A DNA stretch of 64,000 bases from JAJYSO01 sp964451785. GTDB taxonomy: Bacteria; Bacteroidota; Bacteroidia; Flavobacteriales; Flavobacteriaceae. The notes under the pieces are model-generated. The model was given only the letters and a program-made list of their open reading frames with translations, searched no databases and was not told the DNA's origin. The position numbers and the translations under genes are program-made. Numbering within the stretch: position 1 is the stretch's first letter; each line of letters begins with the position of its first letter. Of the stretch, positions 36,457-46,571 are shown piece by piece. The stretch lies in contig CAYVJG010000005.1 in the NCBI GenBank assembly GCA_964451785.1, positions 1-64,000 of the forward strand, in the 5' to 3' direction.

Positions 36457-39057
36457 TTAATCGTCAAATAAACTGCCTTGTGCGTCTTTGAACTCTTCAT
36501 TTTCATTTACATTGCTTTCTTCCTCCTCATTATCACTCGCTACAGCAATAGGTTCAAGAAGATTGAGTTGATTAACTGTATCTGTTGTCAATTGGTTGCC
36601 TTGAGCGGTAATACCTTTAATGGCTATAAATTCTTCCAACAAAATTTCGTCATTAGGCTTAGCAGCTTTACCACGAGGTTTGCGATATTCTATTTCTAAC
36701 ACAGGTTTGAGGTCAGTAGACACCAATTCGAGTTGTGAATCTGAATGATCGGTAATGATGACTTCCTCTTTGTCTTTGTTTTCAACTAAGAAGCGCTTCA
36801 CGTAATAGCGTTCTTTCTCGCCTTCCCAATATACAGCCGTGATCGGTTTTTGAGGTATCCATTTTTCCATAATCACATATTCTTGATTAAAATGTGTAGT
36901 TAATTCAGGAACAATAGTGCTCAAATGCCCTTCTTGAGTGATTAATAAAATGCGGTCATCACCTTTAAATTCGCCTAAAAAGTCGCCGCGCTCATCGACA
37001 TTAAGGCGGTTGACGGTAGTGTCAAACCAAATTTTTCGAGGCTTCAAGGTCGATACACCTTCTTCTTTTAAGTCGACGCGTTTAACAGGAAATTTACTAA
37101 CAATATTTCCCTTTGCCCCACGACTTTTAATGGCCAAGTCTGCAAAATCGATATCGAATTTTAGTTTTTTGCGATTTCCTGTTTGACGTAAATAAACCGA
37201 AACCACTTCGGCTTCTCCATTAGGATTGGCTGAAAAATACAACACTTTGGTGCCGGGTTTACCTTGTCCAACGTTATATTCTCTATCACGTGTCATAGCC
37301 GTAACAGCAAAGCGTTTCATATAAGTGGCGCCCTTTTTCCCGTCTTTATACATCAAGTTATAGATGGTGCGTTTGTCTTTTTTCTTAAAGACGGCGGTGT
37401 GAATAATGTTTTTACCAACAAAAACTTTAGTGTCTATTTTGACCACCTTCATTGTGCCGTCATCAGTAAAGCAGATAATATCATCAATGTCACTGCAGTT
37501 ACCCACTAATTCGTCTTTCTTTAAGGCGGTACCTATAAAACCTTCCTTGCGATTGACGTAAAATTTAGTGTTGCGAATCACCACTTTGGTAGCTACAATG
37601 TCTTCAAAAAGGCGAATTTCAGTTTTGCGGTCGCGGTCTTTACCGAATACTTCTTTTAAATTTTTGAAATAGTCTACGGCATAGTCAATGAGATGTGTTA
37701 ATTTATAGTTAGTCGCTTCAATCTCATCTTCTAAGGCTTCTATTTTTTGTTGCGCTTTATCTAAGTCAAAACGCGAAATGCGCTTAATGCGAATTTCAGT
37801 TAGTTTAACGATATCCTCTTCAGTGACTGGACGTTTTAAGTGTGTGATGAAGGGTTGTAAGCCTTTGTCAATAGCTGCAATTACGCCCTCCCAAGTTTCT
37901 TCTTCCTCAATTTTGCGGTAAATTCTATTCTCTATAAAAATACGTTCTAAGGACGCAAAATGCCAACGCGATTCGAGTTCATCTAAATTAATTTCTAATT
38001 CGCGTTTTAATAAGTTTGTAGTGTGCTCTGTGCTGCGCTTCAAAATTTCAGAAACGCCTATAAATTCGGGTTTATCATCTGTAATAACACAGGCTAAAGG
38101 TGAAATAGACATTTCACAATTTGTGAAGGCATAAAGGGCATCAATGGTTTTATCGGGTGAAATATTAGGGGGAATATGGATTAATATTTCAACATTATTT
38201 GCCGTGTTATCTTCAATATGTTTAATCTTAATTTTTCCTTTGTCATTGGCTTTTAAAATAGAATCAATTAGTGAGGCCGTGGTGGTGCCAAAAGGAATTT
38301 CAGTAATGGCCAAAACGTTTTTGTCATGCGTTTCAATGCGGGCGCGCACTCTGACTTTGCCTCCTCTTAAGCCATCTTTATAATTGCTGACATCCATAAT
38401 GCCCCCGGTTTGAAAATCAGGATACAGCTTAAATCGTTTTCCGCGAAGGTGTTTTATAGACGCATCAATGAGTTCATTAAAGTTATGAGGTAAAATTTTT
38501 GTACTCAGGCCTACGGCGATTCCCTCAACGCCTTGGGCTAAAAGTAAAGGAAATTTAACCGGTAAATCAATAGGTTCTTTTTTACGTCCATCATAAGACA
38601 ATTGCCAGTCTGTAATTTTAGGATTAAACAAGACGTGAAGGGCAAATTTTGACAAACGCGCTTCAATATAACGCGGTGCTGCGGCTCTATCTCCTGTATA
38701 GATATTACCCCAGTTTCCCTGCATGTCAATCAAGAGTTCTTTTTGTCCTAATTGAACCATAGCATCGCCAATGCTGGCATCACCATGAGGGTGATATTGC
38801 ATGGTGTGTCCGACAATATTGGCTACTTTATTATAGCGTCCATCGTCGAGTTCTTTCATGGCGTGCATGATGCGGCGCTGTACAGGTTTAAAACCGTCTT
38901 CAATTGAAGGGACGGCCCGTTCTAAAATAACATAAGAGGCGTAATCTAAAAACCAATCTTCATACATCCCTGATACTTTTTTTAAAGTTTCTTTAGGGCT
39001 GTTATTATCTGATGAGTAATTGTGGTTTAATTCGTCGTTTAAATTATTTTCGTCCAT
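36457..39057 (-). CDS. parC: DNA topoisomerase IV subunit A
   Basis: 866 aa. The breakage-reunion domain has the QRDR 'YHPHGDASIGDAMVQLGQK' (about 88-106) and the catalytic Tyr in 'AAPRYIEARLSKF' (about 124-136). The C-terminal half is a beta-pinwheel-like domain and the tail is acidic. The ParC QRDR residues normally Ser80 and Glu84 are here Ala and Asp. It decatenates chromosomes with ParE. It follows parE by 67 bases on the same strand. Confidence 0.95.
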   Translation of the reverse strand: MDENNLNDELNHNYSSDNNSPKETLKKVSGMYEDWFLDYASYVILERAVPSIEDGFKPVQRRIMHAMKELDDGRYNKVANIVGHTMQYHPHGDASIGDAMVQLGQKELLIDMQGNWGNIYTGDRAAAPRYIEARLSKFALHVLFNPKITDWQLSYDGRKKEPIDLPVKFPLLLAQGVEGIAVGLSTKILPHNFNELIDASIKHLRGKRFKLYPDFQTGGIMDVSNYKDGLRGGKVRVRARIETHDKNVLAITEIPFGTTTASLIDSILKANDKGKIKIKHIEDNTANNVEILIHIPPNISPDKTIDALYAFTNCEMSISPLACVITDDKPEFIGVSEILKRSTEHTTNLLKRELEINLDELESRWHFASLERIFIENRIYRKIEEEETWEGVIAAIDKGLQPFITHLKRPVTEEDIVKLTEIRIKRISRFDLDKAQQKIEALEDEIEATNYKLTHLIDYAVDYFKNLKEVFGKDRDRKTEIRLFEDIVATKVVIRNTKFYVNRKEGFIGTALKKDELVGNCSDIDDIICFTDDGTMKVVKIDTKVFVGKNIIHTAVFKKKDKRTIYNLMYKDGKKGATYMKRFAVTAMTRDREYNVGQGKPGTKVLYFSANPNGEAEVVSVYLRQTGNRKKLKFDIDFADLAIKSRGAKGNIVSKFPVKRVDLKEEGVSTLKPRKIWFDTTVNRLNVDERGDFLGEFKGDDRILLITQEGHLSTIVPELTTHFNQEYVIMEKWIPQKPITAVYWEGEKERYYVKRFLVENKDKEEVIITDHSDSQLELVSTDLKPVLEIEYRKPRGKAAKPNDEILLEEFIAIKGITAQGNQLTTDTVNQLNLLEPIAVASDNEEEESNVNENEEFKDAQGSLFDD

Positions 39058-39124
39058 TGATTAAGTCGCAACTATTAATTAAGAAATACAAGAAGATTAA
39101 TTTGAAAGGGATTCTGCAGATTGT

Positions 39125-40981
39125 TTAAGCTGATTCTTCTACTATAGTGTCAAGCTCGGTACGCAAATTATTGATAATAAATTTTTGGCGATCACTGGTG
39201 TTTTTGCCCATATAGAAGCTCAACATGGTTTCGATGCCCATCTCTTTGTCCAGCATCACGGGGTCTAAACGTATATCTTCACCTATAAAATAGCGAAATT
39301 CATCAGGTGAGATTTCTCCTAGTCCTTTAAATCGCGTAATCTCAGGCTTACCTCTAAGCTTATCTATAGCTTGTTTTTTTTCTTCTTCTGAGTAACAGTA
39401 AAAAGTTTCTTTTTTATTGCGCACTCTAAATAAAGGAGTCTGCAAGATATACAAGTGTCCTTCTTTGATTAATTCAGGAAAAAATTGCAAGAAGAAGGTG
39501 ATGAGTAACAAGCGAATATGCATGCCGTCCACATCGGCATCTGTAGCAATAACAATGTTGTTATAGCGCAAATCTTCAATAGAATCTTCAATATTTAGAG
39601 CGGCTTGTAGCAAGTTAAATTCTTCATTTTCATACACAATCTTTTTGGTCAGTCCATAACTGTTGAGCGGCTTCCCTTTCAGACTGAATACGGCTTGAGT
39701 TTTGACATCACGTGATTTGGTAATACTACCACTTGCTGAATCACCCTCTGTAATAAACAAAGTGCTTTCCAGATTGCGTTCTTTTTTAATATCACCGAGA
39801 TGTATGCGGCAATCGCGCAATTTTTTATTGTGTAAACTCGCTTTTTTAGCGCGTTTTCGAGCCAGTTTCCGAATCCCTGACAAGTCTTTACGTTCGCGTT
39901 CGGCGGTCAAAATCTTGCGTTGTAAAAGTTCAGCTACTTCTTCATGACGATGTAAATAATTGTCTAAATTTCGTTTTATAAAATCGACAATATAGGTGCG
40001 CACAGTAGGTAAGTCCCCGCCCATTTCAGTTGAACCTAATTTGGTTTTGGTCTGGCTTTCAAACACCGGTTCCATCACCTTTAAGCTTATAGCTGACACG
40101 ATAGACTTACGGATGTCATTAGGATTGTAATTCTTGTCGTAAAATTCACGAATCGTTTTTACCAAAGCTTCTCTAAAAGCATTTTGATGCGTTCCGCCCT
40201 GCGTGGTGTGTTGCCCATTGACAAATGAATGATACTCTTCGCTATACTGGGTTTTATTATAAGTAATCGCTACTTCTATATCTTCACCTTTGAGATGAAT
40301 AATAGGAAATAAACGATCTTCTTCGTTAATGTTTTCTGATAATAAATCTTTTAAACCCTCTTCAGAATAATATTTTTCACCATTAAATACAATCGTTAAG
40401 CCCGGATTGAGGTAAACGTAGTTTTTAAGAAGCTTTTCGACGTATTCATGACGGTATTTGTAATTTTTAAAAATCTCTTCATCAGGTACAAACGTCACTT
40501 TAGTACCACGGCGTCTTGAGGTTTCGTCTAGGCTTTCAGTGTTTGTTAATTCACCGCGTTCAAACTCCGCCGAAACAGATTTTCCATCACGAGTGGATTC
40601 GACTCTAAAATAACTGGACAGAGCATTAACGGCTTTAGTACCTACGCCGTTGAGTCCAACCGATTTTTTAAACGCCTTGGTGTCGTATTTTCCTCCGGTA
40701 TTCATCTTAGAAACCACGTCAACGACTTTTCCCAATGGGATTCCTCGGCCATAATCACGTACAATTACACGTTGTCCTTGAATGGAAACTTCAATGGTTT
40801 TACCCACTCCCATAACATATTCATCAATGGAGTTATCCATAACTTCTTTAAGGAGAATATAAATACCATCATCAGCACTTGAGCCATCGCCAAGTTTACC
40901 AATATACATTCCGGGGCGCATGCGGATATGTTCTTTCCAATCTAGTGAGCGTATGTTTTCTTCTGTGTACTGTGTTGCCAT
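39125..40981 (-). CDS. parE: DNA topoisomerase IV subunit B
   Basis: 618 aa. GHKL ATPase domain with '[20 protein letters not shown]' (Asn loop) and '[14 protein letters not shown]' (about 107-120); the TOPRIM domain has '[11 protein letters not shown]' (about 408-418) and '[21 protein letters not shown]' (about 480-500). It supplies ATP-driven strand passage to ParC, which follows. -7 box TATATTTG on the minus strand at 41021-41028. Confidence 0.95.
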   Translation of the reverse strand: MATQYTEENIRSLDWKEHIRMRPGMYIGKLGDGSSADDGIYILLKEVMDNSIDEYVMGVGKTIEVSIQGQRVIVRDYGRGIPLGKVVDVVSKMNTGGKYDTKAFKKSVGLNGVGTKAVNALSSYFRVESTRDGKSVSAEFERGELTNTESLDETSRRRGTKVTFVPDEEIFKNYKYRHEYVEKLLKNYVYLNPGLTIVFNGEKYYSEEGLKDLLSENINEEDRLFPIIHLKGEDIEVAITYNKTQYSEEYHSFVNGQHTTQGGTHQNAFREALVKTIREFYDKNYNPNDIRKSIVSAISLKVMEPVFESQTKTKLGSTEMGGDLPTVRTYIVDFIKRNLDNYLHRHEEVAELLQRKILTAERERKDLSGIRKLARKRAKKASLHNKKLRDCRIHLGDIKKERNLESTLFITEGDSASGSITKSRDVKTQAVFSLKGKPLNSYGLTKKIVYENEEFNLLQAALNIEDSIEDLRYNNIVIATDADVDGMHIRLLLITFFLQFFPELIKEGHLYILQTPLFRVRNKKETFYCYSEEEKKQAIDKLRGKPEITRFKGLGEISPDEFRYFIGEDIRLDPVMLDKEMGIETMLSFYMGKNTSDRQKFIINNLRTELDTIVEESA

Positions 40982-41145
40982 AAATATTTAGTGATGAGCC
41001 CTAATATAAAACGATTCGTGCAAATATAAAAAGAGTTTTAAAGATTTAACCGTTTTATTTCAATTATAGCGGGGTTTAACAGCTAAACCGGAGGTTACTT
41101 TTTTCTTTACTTTTTTTATGGGTATTAAAATTCTGAGAAGTTTAG

Positions 41146-41153
41146 TAGTTTTG
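41146..41153 (+). promoter_or_regulatory. -7 box of the first SDR gene
   Basis: TAGTTTTG, a TAnnTTTG match, 20 bases before the ATG at 41174. Confidence 0.5.
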
Positions 41154-41173
41154 AATCGAAAACTAAAATACAA

Positions 41174-41899
41174 ATGACATCTATCACTAAAAAAACAGCC
41201 TTTATCACCGGTGGATCTAAGGGATTAGGACGCGCTATTGCCTTTGCATTTATACAAGCTGGTATTCACGTGAGTATTACAGGCCGAGACAACAAGCGCT
41301 TGAAAACTTGTCTTGAAGAACTAAAACAAAACAATCCTCATGGTGTGAAAATTACTGGATTTCAGGCCGATGTAACCAGTTATAGTCAACTGCAGCAAGC
41401 CGTTGAAGATAGCCTCAAAGTACATGACAAAATTGATATTGTGATAGCTAATGCCGGATTTTGGCAATCGGCTTCAATTGATGAACTAACGGTTGATTTA
41501 TGGAATAAAACCATTGCTACTAATCTGTCGGGCGTATTCTATACCCTTAAATCTACTTTGCCAGCCTTAAAAGTGAGTAAAGGCTACCTCTTCTCAATTT
41601 CTAGCCTACTAGGAGCCAATTTTGCACCAAACTGTAGCGCGCATGTGGCGGCAAAATTTGGGGTTACCGGATTTACCCAAGCAGCTATGCTTGATTTGCG
41701 CCAATACGGCATTAAAACCAGTACGATTATGCCCGGATCTATTGCTACACATTATACTTCAGAAACTCCTAAGGCGGATTATGAATGGAAAATTCAACCC
41801 GAGGATATTGCTAAAATTTTACTAAACCTAATCGCTATGCCGGCTCGAACACTACCGAGCAAAGTAGAAGTACGCCCTTCTTTCCCGCCACAGAAATAA
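41174..41899 (+). CDS. SDR family protein with catalytic Tyr replaced by His
   Basis: 241 aa. NAD(P)-binding Rossmann fold with 'FITGGSKGLGRAIA' (10-23), 'IANAGF' (91-96), and the active-site region Ser144 / His157 / Lys161 ('SAHVAAKFG'). The paralogue at 42150 has Ser144/Tyr157/Lys161 at identical positions, so Tyr157 has been lost here. The two genes are clearly duplicates (same 'GVTGFTQAAMLDLRQYGIKTSTIMPGS' block). Tyr loss usually cripples oxidoreductase activity, so it may be degraded or repurposed. Confidence 0.9.
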   Translation: MTSITKKTAFITGGSKGLGRAIAFAFIQAGIHVSITGRDNKRLKTCLEELKQNNPHGVKITGFQADVTSYSQLQQAVEDSLKVHDKIDIVIANAGFWQSASIDELTVDLWNKTIATNLSGVFYTLKSTLPALKVSKGYLFSISSLLGANFAPNCSAHVAAKFGVTGFTQAAMLDLRQYGIKTSTIMPGSIATHYTSETPKADYEWKIQPEDIAKILLNLIAMPARTLPSKVEVRPSFPPQK

Positions 41900-41917
41900 C
41901 AAATATTATGTTATTTT

Positions 41918-42079
41918 ATACGGAAATGATTTTTAAAATAGACTAAATATTTTGTCGTTAAAATTTCAAAGGTCAAGGTAAAAAGCACAGGCATAGCCTT
42001 AGCTATGACGAGCATTTATAACGCAGAGATTTGTAATTTTAACAGGAAGATTGGTCCATTTTGAATGTCACTTCCGTAT
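41918..42079 (+). repeat. Dispersed repeat family B, copy B2 (MITE-like)
   Basis: 162 bases bounded by an 8-bp perfect terminal inverted repeat ATACGGAA (41918-41925)/TTCCGTAT (42072-42079). It contains a hairpin CATAGC-CTTA-GCTATG and the block AAAGGTCAAGGTAAAAAGCA. The reverse complement of 60868-61037 carries the same blocks in the same order. It has no coding frame. It sits exactly between the two SDR paralogues. Confidence 0.8.
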
Positions 42080-42126
42080 TAGAGCAGATTTAATCAAACT
42101 TTAATAGCAATATTACAGCAAAATAG

Positions 42127-42134
42127 TAATTTTG
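42127..42134 (+). promoter_or_regulatory. -7 box of the second SDR gene
   Basis: TAATTTTG, a TAnnTTTG match. Its last bases form the TTG that a frame search could take as a start, so the real start is ATG 42150. Confidence 0.55.
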
Positions 42135-42149
42135 AATAAAATAGAATAT

Positions 42150-42875
42150 ATGGAAAATCTAACACATAAAACCGCCTTTATTACTGGTGGAACCAAAGGA
42201 ATAGGCTATGGCATTGCCGAAGCGCTTTTAGCTCAAGGTGTCAACGTTGCCATTACAGGTAGAACTTTAGAAACGGTTGCAGCTGCAGCTGATGAACTGA
42301 CTAAATCTAGTCAAACTGAAGCCAAAGCAATTGGCTTGCAAGCTGATGTACGTCAATATACTGATTTAGAAGCTGCGGTAACTAAAACAGTAGCTGCTTT
42401 TGGCGCTGTAGATATTGTTATTGCTAATGCCGGATTAGGCCACTTTGCCCCTATTGACGAACTGACTATTGAACAATGGCAAGAAACAATTGACACGAAT
42501 TTAAGTGGTGTTTTTTATACGTTAAAAGCCAATATCAATCAACTCAAAGCACAAAAAGGCTATTTTATTTCTATTGCCAGCTTAGCCGGAACTAATTTCT
42601 TTGCTAATGGCAGTGCTTATAATGCCAGCAAATTTGGCGTTACCGGATTTACCCAAGCGGCTATGCTTGATATGCGTCAATACGGTATCAAAACCAGCAC
42701 CATTATGCCGGGTTCTGTAGCGACTTATTTTAATGGAAATACGCCTGCCGAAAAAGATGCTTGGAAGATTCAAAAAGAAGATTTAGGGCAAATTGTCGTT
42801 GATTTATTACATATGAATCCGCGTACATTACCGAGTAAAATTGAAGTGCGTCCTTCATTTCCGCCTTCTAAATAG
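42150..42875 (+). CDS. SDR family oxidoreductase
   Basis: 241 aa from the ATG at 42150. It has 'FITGGTKGIGYGIA' (10-23), 'IANAGL', the catalytic Ser144, Tyr157 and Lys161 ('SAYNASKFG'), and a C-terminal 'NPRTLPSKIEVRPSFPP'. It should be an NAD(P)(H)-dependent reductase or dehydrogenase with unknown substrate. It is the intact paralogue of the gene at 41174, with which it shares near-identical stretches. It has its own -7 box at 42127-42134. Confidence 0.93.
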   Translation: MENLTHKTAFITGGTKGIGYGIAEALLAQGVNVAITGRTLETVAAAADELTKSSQTEAKAIGLQADVRQYTDLEAAVTKTVAAFGAVDIVIANAGLGHFAPIDELTIEQWQETIDTNLSGVFYTLKANINQLKAQKGYFISIASLAGTNFFANGSAYNASKFGVTGFTQAAMLDMRQYGIKTSTIMPGSVATYFNGNTPAEKDAWKIQKEDLGQIVVDLLHMNPRTLPSKIEVRPSFPPSK

Positions 42876-43312
42876 ATCGAATCCACTTCAGTTAACTAAA
42901 GTTTCGGAGTTATTCTACTGCAATCTTTGTGGTTGAACTACTTCGTAGTTCTGTAAGATATGGTTAGCTCAATACCCCGAGTGCAACTCGGGGTTATTCA
43001 TATTCAATCATTACATGGTTGGTTGTTATAAATAGACGTATTCATTAAAAGGTAGAAGACCTTTAATGTGATAAACCCTGTACAAACGAAGTGCAGGGTG
43101 GGGTAAGGTAGTAACCTTCTTGCTGAACCCCGAAGGGCGTTCAAGGTCAAATGGAATCCATATCTGATTATCAAACATATAATATCACATATCTAAATAC
43201 ACAATCTCTTAACTTCCCATTTATTACCGATACTGTCCCCAAAACTTGAGTAAACTAACAAAGGGACGATTGAAAAATTCAATCGTCCCTTTGTTAGTGA
43301 TAAGGTACAGGT
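42876..43312. other. Intergenic region with a cluster of hairpins
   Basis: About 440 bases. Hairpins in order: GAACTAC-TTC-GTAGTTC (42935-42951), ACCCCGAGT-GCA-ACTCGGGGT (42974-42994), CATTAAA(A)GGT/ACCTTTAATG (43043-43068), ACCCTGTAC/GTGCAGGGT (43075-43099, one mismatch), and nested GGGGTAAGGTAG..CCCC (43100-43131). No frame explains them. The terminator at 43255-43297 follows. Confidence 0.55.
43255..43297 (-). terminator. Long hairpin downstream of the glp porin gene
   Basis: A perfect 20-bp stem (43255-43274 with 43278-43297) with an AAA loop, 16 bases past the stop of the barrel gene. The T run is short, so termination is likely but not certain. Confidence 0.65.
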
Positions 43313-44140
43313 TTAAAACAAAGTAGTCGCTAACTGTACACGTGCAAAATTTTGAGAAGGATTCCAAAATGTACTAAACGAAACCGGGATATGTGTTTTA
43401 AACACCGGAATGTTTTTAGTTACTGTAAATCCTACATTGACAATATCAAAATTGTGTTGGCCATTACCGTATAAATAAGTCGCGCCTTCAGGTCCTGGAT
43501 TAAATGCAAATCCACCACCTACAAAGGCGTTTAACGATATGTTTTGTCGGTCAATTACCGGGTAACTCGCTTCGACATACGTAGAATAGCGATTAGAATC
43601 ATAATCGCCTGACTGATCTAATAGGACTTCACCGGCATTAGCGCCACCATACAGCATCACATCGGCCTCTAAACGGAGAGGGAAGCTATGTTGAAACTGA
43701 TAAGACATGCGTAAGTCTATAATATGCGTGGTTCGTTTTTGTGAATAATCAAACACTTTATCCGAAGCCACCGCCGGATTAATGCCACGTGAATTAAACA
43801 AATCCCAGATTCCAATACTAAATCCGTTTTTAGCATATTGAATGTAGTAATCTATTTCTTTATAATAGGTATCATCACTATCATTAGAGATTGCAGCGGC
43901 TCCCCACACTCCTATTTGTAAGGTTTTAGATTTGTTTAAATCGTACCACACCTGACCGGCAATCATCGGTTTATCAGTAATGATTAATCCGCGCCAAATA
44001 TGATTGGTTTGTACACTGGCAGAAAAGTGTAAATTGTCAAAGATTGGGTCATCTATAGATTGTTGGGTCGGCTCAGTAGTTTGAGCTTGCATTAAAAAAA
44101 TGCAAGACAAAAATAAGAGCGAAAAAACTGTTTTTTTCAT
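43313..44140 (-). CDS. Putative outer-membrane porin of the glycerol cluster (TorF-like barrel)
   Basis: 275 aa. Signal peptide 1-19 (ends FLMQAQ). The rest is a run of amphipathic beta strands ('FSASVQTNHIWRGLIITDKPMIAGQVWYDL', 'IDYYIQYAKNGFSIGIWDLF', 'NISLNAFVGGGFAF'), and it ends with Phe ('ARVQLATTLF'), the outer-membrane barrel signal. The length and layout match the TorF-like putative porins. Its position as the last gene of glpK-glpF-porin suggests it lets glycerol or glycerol phosphate across the outer membrane (inference). Confidence 0.8.
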   Translation of the reverse strand: MKKTVFSLLFLSCIFLMQAQTTEPTQQSIDDPIFDNLHFSASVQTNHIWRGLIITDKPMIAGQVWYDLNKSKTLQIGVWGAAAISNDSDDTYYKEIDYYIQYAKNGFSIGIWDLFNSRGINPAVASDKVFDYSQKRTTHIIDLRMSYQFQHSFPLRLEADVMLYGGANAGEVLLDQSGDYDSNRYSTYVEASYPVIDRQNISLNAFVGGGFAFNPGPEGATYLYGNGQHNFDIVNVGFTVTKNIPVFKTHIPVSFSTFWNPSQNFARVQLATTLF

Positions 44141-44157
44141 TATAAGTCAGTAAAAAG

Positions 44158-44871
44158 TTAGTGTAAAATTCCAAATAAAATAGCAGCAAAAACGGCACCT
44201 AGTAATGGTCCTAAAATAGGAACCCATGAATAGCTCCAATCGCTACCTCCCTTTCCTTTCATTGGTAAAATAGCATGCATAATACGCGGACCTAAGTCAC
44301 GGCAAGGGTTGATTGCATATCCGGTAGTTCCACCTAGAGACAATCCAATTGACCAGATCAAAGTGGTAATAGCCCATTTGCTTAAGCTACCAATTTCTAC
44401 AGCTGGACTCGTAAAGCTCAAAGCAACATATAGCAGTACGAATGTGGCTAAAAATTCAGAAAAGAAGTTTAAAGGAATGTTTCGTATAGACGGGGCTGTA
44501 CAAAAACACGCACGTTGAATATCCGGTTGGTCACTTGTAGCATCAAAATGATCTTTATAGAGTAACCATACCAAAAAAGCCCCTAACATTGCGCCTGTAA
44601 TTTCCCCACCGATATACGGCAACAAATCGGCAGTGGTATAAGTGCCGTGAATCCAGCCGCCTATAACTGTGGCGGGGTTGACTTCTCCATTACTGCCTAA
44701 GCTATTAGCCACTACTGCGGCAACAAACACAGCAAATCCCCAGCCGGCAGTAATTGAGATGATACCACCACCGTGGCCTCCGGTTTTTTTCAATAGCATA
44801 TTGGCCACAACTCCATCTCCCAAAAGGATGAGAAACATCGTTCCCATCATTTCTGCAATAAAAATTTCCAT
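44158..44871 (-). CDS. glpF: MIP family glycerol facilitator / aquaglyceroporin
   Basis: 237 aa with six hydrophobic helices. The first pore motif is NPA (65-67, 'GEVNPATVIGGW'). The second is NPC (188-190, 'AINPCRDLGPRI') with the conserved Arg191 and Asp192 of the selectivity filter following. The RDLGPR block and the place between porin and glycerol kinase support a glycerol facilitator. The NPA to NPC change is unusual but tolerated in some aquaporins. Confidence 0.92.
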   Translation of the reverse strand: MEIFIAEMMGTMFLILLGDGVVANMLLKKTGGHGGGIISITAGWGFAVFVAAVVANSLGSNGEVNPATVIGGWIHGTYTTADLLPYIGGEITGAMLGAFLVWLLYKDHFDATSDQPDIQRACFCTAPSIRNIPLNFFSEFLATFVLLYVALSFTSPAVEIGSLSKWAITTLIWSIGLSLGGTTGYAINPCRDLGPRIMHAILPMKGKGGSDWSYSWVPILGPLLGAVFAAILFGILH

Positions 44872-44892
44872 AAGTTTAAAGTTGTGTTTTGA

Positions 44893-46392
44893 TTAATTAT
44901 CCCAGTTTTTGGCACGTCCAATAGCTTTTTGCCAGCCTTCAATTTTTTTAGCTACTTTTTCTCTAGGCATATCAGCTTCAAATTGACGGTCAGCCGCCCA
45001 CTGCTCTTTGATCTCCTCAATGCTATCCCAATATCCAACGGCTAGGCCAGCTAAATAAGCAGCACCTAAAGCTGTGGTTTCTAAAGTTTTAGGGCGCAAT
45101 ATTTTAAAACCAAACAAATCAGCTTGGAATTGCATTAAAGGTTCTGAAGCACTTGCTCCACCATCAACACGCATTTCTGTTGACGCTTTTCCAGCATCTG
45201 CTTCCATAGCTTTTACGACGTCGTACACTTGATAAGCAATACCTTCAATGGTGGCACGAGCAATGTGCGCATCGGTTGTGCCGCGTGTAATACCGACAAT
45301 GGCGCCTCGGGCATACTGATCCCAATAAGGAGCGCCTAAACCAGTGAGTGCTGGCACAAAATAAACGCCATCCGTGTCTTCAACTAGATTAGCTAAGTTG
45401 TTGACATCAGGAGAAGTACGAATAATTTTTAGACCATCACGCAACCATTGAATAGCAGCACCCCCAACAAATACAGAACCCTCTAAGGCATAGTTCACTT
45501 TGCCGTTAATTTTCCAGGCAACAGTAGTCAACAAATTGTTTTTAGATAAAATGGCCTTTTCACCAGTATTCATCAATAAGAAGCAACCCGTTCCGTAGGT
45601 TGTTTTGAGCATGCCGGGGTCAGTACACATTTGTCCAAACAAAGCAGCTTGTTGGTCACCGGCTATTCCGGCAATAGGGATTTTTGTAGAAAATAAGGTA
45701 GTTGCTGTTTTGCCATATACCTCGCTACTTTCTTTAACTTCCGGTAGCATATTACGTGGAATGTCAAATAACTCAAGTAATTCTTCATCCCATTCTAAGG
45801 TGTTGATATTGAATAATAAAGTACGTGATGCGTTAGTAACATCTGTGATAAACATGCGTCCTTGGGTGAGTTTCCAAATTAACCAGGTATCTACAGTACC
45901 AAAGCACAATTTACCTTGTTCTGCTTTTTCACGCGCCCCTTCAACATTATCCAAAATCCATTTTAATTTGGTTCCTGAAAAATAAGCGTCGAGTAAAAGT
46001 CCCGTTTTTGATTGGATTTTTTCAATTAACCCCGCGTCGCTTTTTAAACTATCACAATATTTAGCGGTACGACGATCTTGCCATACAATAGCTTTGTAAA
46101 TAGGTTCAGAAGTTTCACGATCCCAAACAACGGTAGTTTCGCGTTGATTTGTAATCCCTATTCCAGCGATATTTGACCCATTAATACCAGCTTTAGCAAT
46201 AACTTCTGCCGCCACTGCAATTTGTGAAGACCAAATTTCATTAGGGTCGTGTTCAACCCAACCTGGTTTGGGGAAATATTGCTGAAAGTTTTTTTGTGCT
46301 ACAGCCGAACTTTGTCCGCTGTGATTAAATAAGATGGCTCGAGAGGAAGTCGTGCCTTGGTCAAACGTTAAGATGTATTGTTGATTTGACAT
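44893..46392 (-). CDS. glpK: Glycerol kinase
   Basis: 499 aa, full length FGGY kinase. It starts '[22 protein letters not shown]' (5-26) and has '[17 protein letters not shown]' (about 103-119), '[15 protein letters not shown]' (about 242-256), '[36 protein letters not shown]', and '[20 protein letters not shown]'. It phosphorylates glycerol to sn-glycerol 3-phosphate, which GlpD oxidises. It lies 21 bases upstream of glpF. Confidence 0.97.
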   Translation of the reverse strand: MSNQQYILTFDQGTTSSRAILFNHSGQSSAVAQKNFQQYFPKPGWVEHDPNEIWSSQIAVAAEVIAKAGINGSNIAGIGITNQRETTVVWDRETSEPIYKAIVWQDRRTAKYCDSLKSDAGLIEKIQSKTGLLLDAYFSGTKLKWILDNVEGAREKAEQGKLCFGTVDTWLIWKLTQGRMFITDVTNASRTLLFNINTLEWDEELLELFDIPRNMLPEVKESSEVYGKTATTLFSTKIPIAGIAGDQQAALFGQMCTDPGMLKTTYGTGCFLLMNTGEKAILSKNNLLTTVAWKINGKVNYALEGSVFVGGAAIQWLRDGLKIIRTSPDVNNLANLVEDTDGVYFVPALTGLGAPYWDQYARGAIVGITRGTTDAHIARATIEGIAYQVYDVVKAMEADAGKASTEMRVDGGASASEPLMQFQADLFGFKILRPKTLETTALGAAYLAGLAVGYWDSIEEIKEQWAADRQFEADMPREKVAKKIEGWQKAIGRAKNWDN

Positions 46393-46571
46393 AATTAATA
46401 ATTGTATAAGTGATTTTTAGTTTTTTTAGAAAAATAAAGCTGTGAGAACTCCTGTCCACCTCTTTTAGAATCAAAAAAGGCAGATTAAAACTAGCTTTAA
46501 CAAGTGATTATATTTAGAAGTTAGTCACTCAGTAGTCAACTAGAACGAGGTATATTCCTTTGGGCATTCGC

